Shown here: positions 59,227 through 64,000 of the stretch, piece after piece | Position numbering within the stretch: position 1 is the stretch's first letter | Layout of the letters: every line of letters begins with the position of its first letter | Source of the DNA: Nocardioides ferulae | GTDB lineage: Bacteria > Actinomycetota > Actinomycetes > Propionibacteriales > Nocardioidaceae | NCBI RefSeq assembly: GCF_003660455.1 | Contig: NZ_QZVR01000009.1 | Coordinates: forward strand, 62,001 to 126,000 | DNA: 64,000 bases | Direction: 5' to 3' | The notes under the pieces: model-generated | Databases searched by the model: none | The model's input: only the letters and a program-made list of their open reading frames with translations | What the model was told of the DNA's origin: nothing | Program-made: the position numbers and the translations under genes

Positions 59227-60549
59227 TCAGCCGCGCGGGTCGGCCACCCGTCCCAGGAACAGCGGCGTGCCGTGCTCGAGGTCGTGGATAGCGAACAGGA
59301 AGGGCCGGTCGACGACCACCGTCCGGCGCTCTGGCGGCGCCGAGGTCGTGCCGGCCACGACCGCGGTGGCGGCCGCGGCCTCGGTGCCCTCCTCGTCGAC
59401 GGCGATGAACACCTGGTGCAGCACCGCCTGCAGGTGCAGCCGCTCCTCGGCGGTCATGCCGGAGAGGTCGGCGCGCTCGCTGTCGAAGGCCAGCGGCATG
59501 CCGAGTGCCTCGAGCGCGGTGCGCAGCGGGGCGTCGGTGCGGAAGGTCCACTTGGGCAGCGTCAGGTCGACGCCCTGGGGCCGCGGCGCGGCCAGCACGG
59601 CCGGCAGGTCGCCGCCCGCGATCGCCGCCTCGAGGTCGGCGAGGCGCCCCTCGTCGGGCAGCACGACGGTCATCGCCAGCCCGCCTCCGGCGTAGCCCAG
59701 CCGCACCGCCTGCCAGCCGTCGCCGCCGGCGTACGCAGCGTCGTCGAGGCCGGCGTACATCGTCGGCACCCGGAGGGTCTCGCCGCCGGCGAGGTGGAAG
59801 GGCCGCTCCTCGGTGTTGAACTCCTCGAAGGGGTGCTCCCAGGGCGCCTTGAGGTAGAGCGCGTTGACGAGCACCAGCCGGGTCAGGGCGTCAAGCACCC
59901 CCTCGGGGATGATCTCCTCGATCCGGTCGTGGGTCTGCTCGGCGGTCCAGTCGTTGATCAGCGTGCGCGCCTGCTCGGCGGCCAACGTGTAGTCGACCAG
60001 CCGCATGCCGGCGCCGTACTCCCGGGCCAGCACGTCCAGGAACTCCTGCTGCCACTCGGTGTCGCGCTGCCCGAAGAGGGCGTTGGCGCTGTCGAGCAGC
60101 AGCTCGGCCTCACTCCCGTCGCCGCGCTGCACCGGCCCGGCGAGCGACTCGACGTGCCGGGTCAGCGCGTTCAGGCCGCCGTTGAGGCGGTCCAGGTCGG
60201 GGGCCGCGAGCACCCGCTGCATCTCGGCGAGGGTCTCGGCCCGGGCCCCGTTGGCCGTCAGCCCCAGGGCGACGCCGATCGAGAACGGCGAGACCGCGAG
60301 GTTCGCGTCGGCGGCCGGCCCAAGCTCGCCCCACAGGCCCGCGCCGAGCGCGTGCAGCGAGGCGACGGCGTCGGGCACCGCCTCGGGCAGGCCTTCGCTC
60401 CGTTCGACGTCCGAGGCGACCAGGTCGAGGTCGCCGCCGGGCTCCGTGGGGGAAGGGTCGTCGTCGGAGCAGCCGGACAGCAGCGACGGGGCGGCGACCG
60501 CCAGAGCCGCGAGGGGCACCAGGCGCAGGACGTCACGGCGAGTGGGCAT
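59227..60549 (-). CDS. Serpin-family lipoprotein
   Basis: 440 residues. Twin-arginine plus lipobox signal (TRRDVLRLVPLAALAVAAP...LLSGCS) precedes a complete serpin domain: NLAVSPFSIGVALGLTANGA, LVLVNALYLKAPWEHPF, and the C-terminal DRPFLFAIHDLEHGTPLFLGRVADP. The reactive loop hinge EEGTEAAAATAVV has the small residues needed for insertion, so it should be inhibitory. P1-P1' would be near Thr-Ser, suggesting an elastase- or subtilisin-like target. A surface-anchored protease inhibitor is uncommon in bacteria. Started at the ATG that gives a proper signal. Confidence 0.9.
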   Translation of the reverse strand: MPTRRDVLRLVPLAALAVAAPSLLSGCSDDDPSPTEPGGDLDLVASDVERSEGLPEAVPDAVASLHALGAGLWGELGPAADANLAVSPFSIGVALGLTANGARAETLAEMQRVLAAPDLDRLNGGLNALTRHVESLAGPVQRGDGSEAELLLDSANALFGQRDTEWQQEFLDVLAREYGAGMRLVDYTLAAEQARTLINDWTAEQTHDRIEEIIPEGVLDALTRLVLVNALYLKAPWEHPFEEFNTEERPFHLAGGETLRVPTMYAGLDDAAYAGGDGWQAVRLGYAGGGLAMTVVLPDEGRLADLEAAIAGGDLPAVLAAPRPQGVDLTLPKWTFRTDAPLRTALEALGMPLAFDSERADLSGMTAEERLHLQAVLHQVFIAVDEEGTEAAAATAVVAGTTSAPPERRTVVVDRPFLFAIHDLEHGTPLFLGRVADPRG

Positions 60550-60590
60550 GCCTGTTCCGACGATCCGGCCACCGGACGGGTTCCGCGCGG

Positions 60591-61337
60591 TCACGCGACC
60601 GCGCCCGCGTAGGCCCGCGCGGCCGCGAGCACCGCGTCGACGTACTCCTGGGCGTGGTTGTAGGAGAACACCGCGTCGGTCCAACCCTCGGCGGTGGTGA
60701 GGTCGCCACCGCCGGCGCAGAGGTACGCCGCGGCTGCCGCGGCGGCGTCGTCGAGGTCGTGCGGGTCGGCGCGGCCGTCGCCGTCGGCGTCGGCCGCCCA
60801 CGGCTCCCAGCTCGACCACAGGAACTGCATCGGGCCGAGCGCGTGCTCCCAGCGCGGGTCACCGTGCCAGGCCCGCGAGGTCGAGGTGGACGGGATCGCC
60901 GCGAACTCACCGGAGCCGTCGAGGGCAGGTCCCAGGATGCGGCTGGAGGAGCGCCCGTCGGCGAGCAGCTCACGGCCGCCGAGCGTGCCGTGCTGGGACT
61001 CCACCCAGCCGACGCCCGCGAGCGTGGTCCAGCCGACGTCGCAGCCCAGCGGCCGGGTCAGCTGGGCGCGCGCGTAGGCGCGCACCGCGGGGCGGGGGAT
61101 CCCGGTCTTCTCGGCGGTGCGCGTCAGCCACCCGGGCGCGACCCGGACCGCGCCGAGCGCGGCGCCGGCGGGCACCGGCGGCCGCACCCGCGGCGGCGTG
61201 GGGGCGCCGACGTACGCCGTGGCCTCGCCGGCTCGCGGGCTCTCGCGGCTCGCGATGGTCTGCGAGGCCGCGTAGGCCAGTCCGGTGACGAGCAGCAGGC
61301 CGAGCGCGAGGACCGCGATCAGTCGCGGCGCGCTCAC
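60591..61337 (-). CDS. LpqU-like lytic transglycosylase
   Basis: 248 residues. N-terminal membrane anchor or signal (APRLIAVLALGLLLVTGLAYAAS), a Pro-rich linker, then an SLT-type domain: TTLAGVGWVESQHGTLGG with catalytic Glu, HALGPMQFLWSSWEPWAADADGDGRADPHDLDDAAAAAAAYLC, and AVFSYNHAQEYVDAVLAAARAY. The order matches mycobacterial LpqU. Cleaves peptidoglycan glycan strands during growth. GTGA overlap with cysQ. Confidence 0.88.
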   Translation of the reverse strand: MSAPRLIAVLALGLLLVTGLAYAASQTIASRESPRAGEATAYVGAPTPPRVRPPVPAGAALGAVRVAPGWLTRTAEKTGIPRPAVRAYARAQLTRPLGCDVGWTTLAGVGWVESQHGTLGGRELLADGRSSSRILGPALDGSGEFAAIPSTSTSRAWHGDPRWEHALGPMQFLWSSWEPWAADADGDGRADPHDLDDAAAAAAAYLCAGGGDLTTAEGWTDAVFSYNHAQEYVDAVLAAARAYAGAVA

Positions 61338-62125
61338 TCCACCCCGTGCGCCTTCACGAACTCCACGATCCGGTCGGCGAGCTCGGGGCGGCACACGATG
61401 ACGTCGGGGAGATAGACGTCCTCCTGGTTGTAGCGCAGCGGGGTGCCGTCGACACGCGAGGTGAACAGGCCGGCGGCGCGGGCCACGGCCACGGGTGCCG
61501 CGGAGTCCCATTCGTACTGGCCACCGGCGTGCACGTAGGCGTCGGTGACGTCGCGGGTCACCGAGATCATCTTCACCCCGGCCGAGCCCATCGGCACGAG
61601 CTCGGCGCCGAGCTCCTCGGCGAGGGCGTTGACGAAGGCCGGCGGGCGGCTGCGCGAGACCGCGATCCGCGGCCTCGGGTTGCTGGCCGGCGGCACGACG
61701 GGAGGCTGCCCGGTGTGGAAGGTCTGGCCGAGCGCGGGCTGGGCGACGGCGCCGGCGACCAGGTCGCCGTCCTGCCACAGCGCCACGTGGACGGCCCAGT
61801 CGTCGCGCGGCGGCTCGGAGAACTCGCGGGTGCCGTCGAGCGGGTCGACGATCCAGACCCGTGTGGCGGACAGCCGCGCCTTGTCGTCCTTGCCCTCCTC
61901 CGACAGCACCGCGTCGTCCGGCCGGTGCTCGGCGAGCAGCTGCATGAGCAGCTCGTGCGCCGCGCGGTCGCCGGCATCCTTGAGCTCGCGGCCCTCGAGC
62001 CCCTCCTCGCGCACCTCGAGCAGCAGCCTGCCCGCGGTCTCGGCGAGCCAGGCGGCCAGGACGTGGTCGTCGGTGGCGGCGGCGGGCGGGGGCGTTCCGG
62101 GGGCTGAGCGGGGCGCGGAGGTCAC
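61334..62125 (-). CDS. cysQ: CysQ-type 3'(2'),5'-bisphosphate nucleotidase
   Basis: 263 residues of the FIG superfamily. Metal motifs: LKDAGDRAAHELL, VLSEEGKDD (about 80), WIVDPLDGTREFSE (about 98-111) and the C-terminal QYEWDSAAPVAVARAAG. Closest in style to mycobacterial CysQ (EEG, DPLDGTREF), which removes pAp from sulfate assimilation; an inositol or fructose bisphosphatase role cannot be excluded. The GTG follows TAGGGT by 7 nt. Confidence 0.87.
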   Translation of the reverse strand: MTSAPRSAPGTPPPAAATDDHVLAAWLAETAGRLLLEVREEGLEGRELKDAGDRAAHELLMQLLAEHRPDDAVLSEEGKDDKARLSATRVWIVDPLDGTREFSEPPRDDWAVHVALWQDGDLVAGAVAQPALGQTFHTGQPPVVPPASNPRPRIAVSRSRPPAFVNALAEELGAELVPMGSAGVKMISVTRDVTDAYVHAGGQYEWDSAAPVAVARAAGLFTSRVDGTPLRYNQEDVYLPDVIVCRPELADRIVEFVKAHGVE

Positions 62126-62132
62126 GGCGGCC

Positions 62133-62138
62133 ACCCTA
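62133..62138 (-). promoter_or_regulatory. Putative -10 hexamer, leaderless cysQ
   Basis: TAGGGT on the minus strand, 7 nt before the GTG at 62125; no ribosome binding site. Confidence 0.5.
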
Positions 62139-62193
62139 ACGACCCGAGGTCCGGAGGCCACGCAGACCCACGGACGCCAGCCGCCTGGGCGGA

Positions 62194-62607
62194 TCAGTCG
62201 CGGGGGCTGGTCTCCCGGCAGTCGACGGCGACGATCGGCCGCCAGCTCATCCCCTCGACCGAGACCTTGTGCGCCGCGAACCGCACGCGGAGGTCGGTGC
62301 CGGCGCGCCCGTCCAGGCACGAGGGCCAGCCGGAGTCGTGCCAGGCGCCGTTGTCGTCGATCCACATCGGGACCCCGTCGTTGGCGGCGTAGGACCAGCC
62401 GTCGTGTTCGACCAGCAGTTGCCGTTTGCCCAGCTTCGCCTCACCCACCTGCCAGCCACCGAGACCGTGGTCCGCTGCGGTCATGGCGCGGCCGACCAGG
62501 AGCCCCGCCACGAAGACCGCGCAGAGCACGGCGACGGCGAGCAGCACCCGGCCCCAGTCCGGGCGGCGCGGCGCTTCAGGGTCGGGCTTCCGAGAGGTCA
62601 GCGGCAT
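62194..62607 (-). CDS. Unknown single-pass membrane protein
   Basis: 137 residues. Short basic N-terminus, one helix (VLLAVAVLCAVFVAGLLVG), then a compact external domain rich in Trp/Gly (GGWQVGEAKLGKRQLLVEHDGWSYAANDGVPMWIDDNGAWHDSGWPSC) with two cysteines, probably bridged. No family recognised. The ATG at 62607 follows TAGGGT by 7 nt. Confidence 0.72.
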   Translation of the reverse strand: MPLTSRKPDPEAPRRPDWGRVLLAVAVLCAVFVAGLLVGRAMTAADHGLGGWQVGEAKLGKRQLLVEHDGWSYAANDGVPMWIDDNGAWHDSGWPSCLDGRAGTDLRVRFAAHKVSVEGMSWRPIVAVDCRETSPRD

Positions 62608-62614
62608 GTCACCG

Positions 62615-62620
62615 ACCCTA
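62615..62620 (-). promoter_or_regulatory. Putative -10 hexamer, leaderless gene at 62607
   Basis: TAGGGT on the minus strand, 7 nt before the ATG. Confidence 0.5.
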
Positions 62621-62764
62621 GACGACCTCGACGGACGGACGCCTCCTCCACTCGGATCCGACAAGGGTTGTGTTCGAACTGGTGTTCGGGTAGGACCGGG
62701 TCATGGACCCGAGCGGCTTCCGTTCGAGGCTCCGGCCGGAACCGCAGGCTGCCAGCCGGTGAGC

Positions 62765-63583
62765 TCAGGCCGCGGGGGCGAAGACCTTCAGCCAGTCGAC
62801 CTGCATCCGGACGCTCTTGCGACCCGCCGGCAGCTGCGGCATCCGACCGTTGGCGTCGCGGTGGGCGTGGGTCTGGAAGCCGACCCACATCGGCTCGTCG
62901 GGGATGCGGGCCGGGTCGGTCTCGACCTGCACGACCTTGCCGTCGATGACGTAGACCAGCCGGTCGGCGGTCCAGCGGATGCTGAAGACGTGCCAGCGCC
63001 GGAAGTCACCCTCGACCGTCTGCTGGCTCACGGCGTGCTTCCCGCCGTCGAGCCAGTGCGTGGTGACCATCGACTGGCTGCGCGCGCCCCACGTCTCGAA
63101 GATCTCGAAGAAGTTCAGCTCCGGCGGCCAGCCCTCGCGCGGGAACAGCAACGCGGTCGCGGAGATCCCCTCACCGGCGTCCAGTCGGATCCGGGCGTCC
63201 CAGCGGCCGTACTGCCGGGTGGCGTCCGGCCAGTTCCACGAGCCCACCCCGCCGCTGAGCCAGGTGCCGGCGACGGGGTTGTTGCGCAGCGTGAGCACCC
63301 CGTCGGAGGCCTTGACCTGGGTGGGGCTCCACACGGTGTCCGAGCAGCAGCCGGGCACCCCCTGGAAGGGCGCCCACCGCGACGAGTCCAGCGGGCCGGC
63401 GAACTGCTCCGTGGCCACCTTGGTCCACCGGGCCGACGACTTGGCCCGAGCCGCCTCCGGCTCTCCCTCGCCCGACGTCGCCGCCGGACTGGCCACTCCG
63501 GTGCCCAGCACGATCGCTGCGACGGCGAGCGCCGCCAGGACGGTTCGGGAGGAGCGGGAACGGGCAGAGCGGAGGAGCATCAT
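62765..63583 (-). CDS. Secreted glycoside hydrolase family 16 protein
   Basis: 272 residues. Signal peptide (about 1-32, AIVLGTGVASPAA) precedes a GH16 jelly roll: FAGPLDSSRWAPFQG, GRWDARIRLDAGEG, then the active-site strand PPELNFFEIFE. GH16 enzymes use E-x-D-x-(x)-E; here the middle Asp appears as Asn. HVFSIRWTADRLVYVIDGKVV and VDWLKVFAP close the domain. Likely acts on beta-glucan, agar-type or similar polysaccharide; activity may be altered. GGAAG lies upstream of the ATG at 63583. Confidence 0.85.
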   Translation of the reverse strand: MMLLRSARSRSSRTVLAALAVAAIVLGTGVASPAATSGEGEPEAARAKSSARWTKVATEQFAGPLDSSRWAPFQGVPGCCSDTVWSPTQVKASDGVLTLRNNPVAGTWLSGGVGSWNWPDATRQYGRWDARIRLDAGEGISATALLFPREGWPPELNFFEIFETWGARSQSMVTTHWLDGGKHAVSQQTVEGDFRRWHVFSIRWTADRLVYVIDGKVVQVETDPARIPDEPMWVGFQTHAHRDANGRMPQLPAGRKSVRMQVDWLKVFAPAA

Positions 63584-63757
63584 GAGCGGCTTCCGGGGAC
63601 GGCGGCGCGCACTGCGCGCTGCAACCTGACATCGTGCCCAAGGAATCGGACGCAGGAGGTCCGGTCTGAGTGGTCGATGTCCTCGGAACGGCAGGATGGA
63701 GACCAAGGTCACATCGGGTCGGGAATCCGGTCCCACCACGGCGAGAGGAGGGCAGCC

Positions 63758-64000
63758 ATGCGACGCGACGCTCATCGGCCGTCGCCGGCCATCTCCGCGG
63801 ACCTCCTCCGCATCGCCCTCGTCGTGTGGCCCGACGGCGCCGGGGGCCACCGGCTCACCACGGCGGCCACGCCGGGCACGCTCGAGGACGGGGTGGAGAG
63901 CTACCTGGTCCTCCCCCACCTGCGCAGCCCGCGCTTCCTGCTCCCCCTCGACGCGACACCGCAGGCCCGGTCGCGACTGCTGCTGCGCTACAACCGGCTT
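63758..64000 (+). CDS. Gene cut by the window end, unknown
   Basis: Start ATG with strong GAGAGGAG (63743-63750) and an open frame through the last base, giving at least 81 residues (MRRDAHRPSPAISADLLRIA..., ...SYLVLPHLRSPRFLLPLDA). No signal peptide or recognised motif in this part. Divergent from the GH16 gene; the 174-nt gap holds no other gene. Confidence 0.75.
   Translation, partial: MRRDAHRPSPAISADLLRIALVVWPDGAGGHRLTTAATPGTLEDGVESYLVLPHLRSPRFLLPLDATPQARSRLLLRYNRL

Overview
The window is about 64 kb of very GC-rich DNA with GTG starts, 4-nt stop/start overlaps (GTGA or ATGA) and mycothiol metabolism (mca). It is from an actinobacterium. Gene content and style suggest Nocardioides or a close relative, but the genus is an inference. 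About 66 protein genes and one tRNA fill it almost completely. I see no insertion sequence, phage or CRISPR array. Several blocks keep the gene order I recall from Mycobacterium tuberculosis (mca-DUF4307-greA with metB and cbs; mfd-mazG-eno-ftsB-DUF501-ppx), so this is mostly core chromosome with small accessory pieces.

Layout. 1-8.3 kb: mycothiol conjugate amidase, greA, then a minus-strand run metB > glmL-like > AI-2E-type permease > ilvA, with a Doc/ribbon-helix-helix toxin-antitoxin pair just upstream of metB. 8.4-14.9 kb: msrA, YCII, cupin, sorbitol-type dehydrogenase, two unknown membrane proteins, a frameshifted ArsR repressor with its SRPBCC partner, and an ABC1/AarF kinase. 14.9-19.3 kb: a four-gene overlapping operon (PNPOx-like > VOC > DinB > GNAT), YigZ, a TSUP permease and a secreted protein. 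19.3-23.3 kb: a VWA/MoxR-type AAA pair. 23.4-27.7 kb: secretory lipase, ABM monooxygenase, YchJ, GNAT, and a thiolase/DUF35 pair behind a KstR-like operator.

27.8-37.1 kb is a complete L-arabinose regulon on the minus strand: LacI-family regulator, then araB > araD > araA > chvE-like binding protein > ATPase > permease. Two perfect 14-bp palindromic operators sit in front of araB and a strong terminator hairpin ends the unit. The sugar is imported, isomerised to ribulose, phosphorylated and epimerised to xylulose-5-phosphate.

37-44.8 kb: cystathionine beta-synthase (with metB, the transsulfuration enzymes), an SGNH hydrolase, an ABC exporter/two-component operon and a Bax-inhibitor-1 protein. 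44.9-51.9 kb: flotillin/NfeD-like pair, an unusual short-variable-arm tRNA with a UAA anticodon, def, a double ACT protein, UdgB, stress-type small proteins, ppx/gppA, DUF501 and ftsB. 52-64 kb: eno, mazG (carrying in-frame copies of a 24-bp repeat), a lipoprotein, mfd, a serpin lipoprotein, an LpqU-like transglycosylase, cysQ, a GH16 enzyme and one gene cut by the window end.

The most pervasive signal beyond genes is a leaderless-promoter signature. At least sixteen start codons have a TANNNT hexamer ending 6-8 nt upstream and no ribosome binding site; seven more have the looser NANNNT form at the same spacing.
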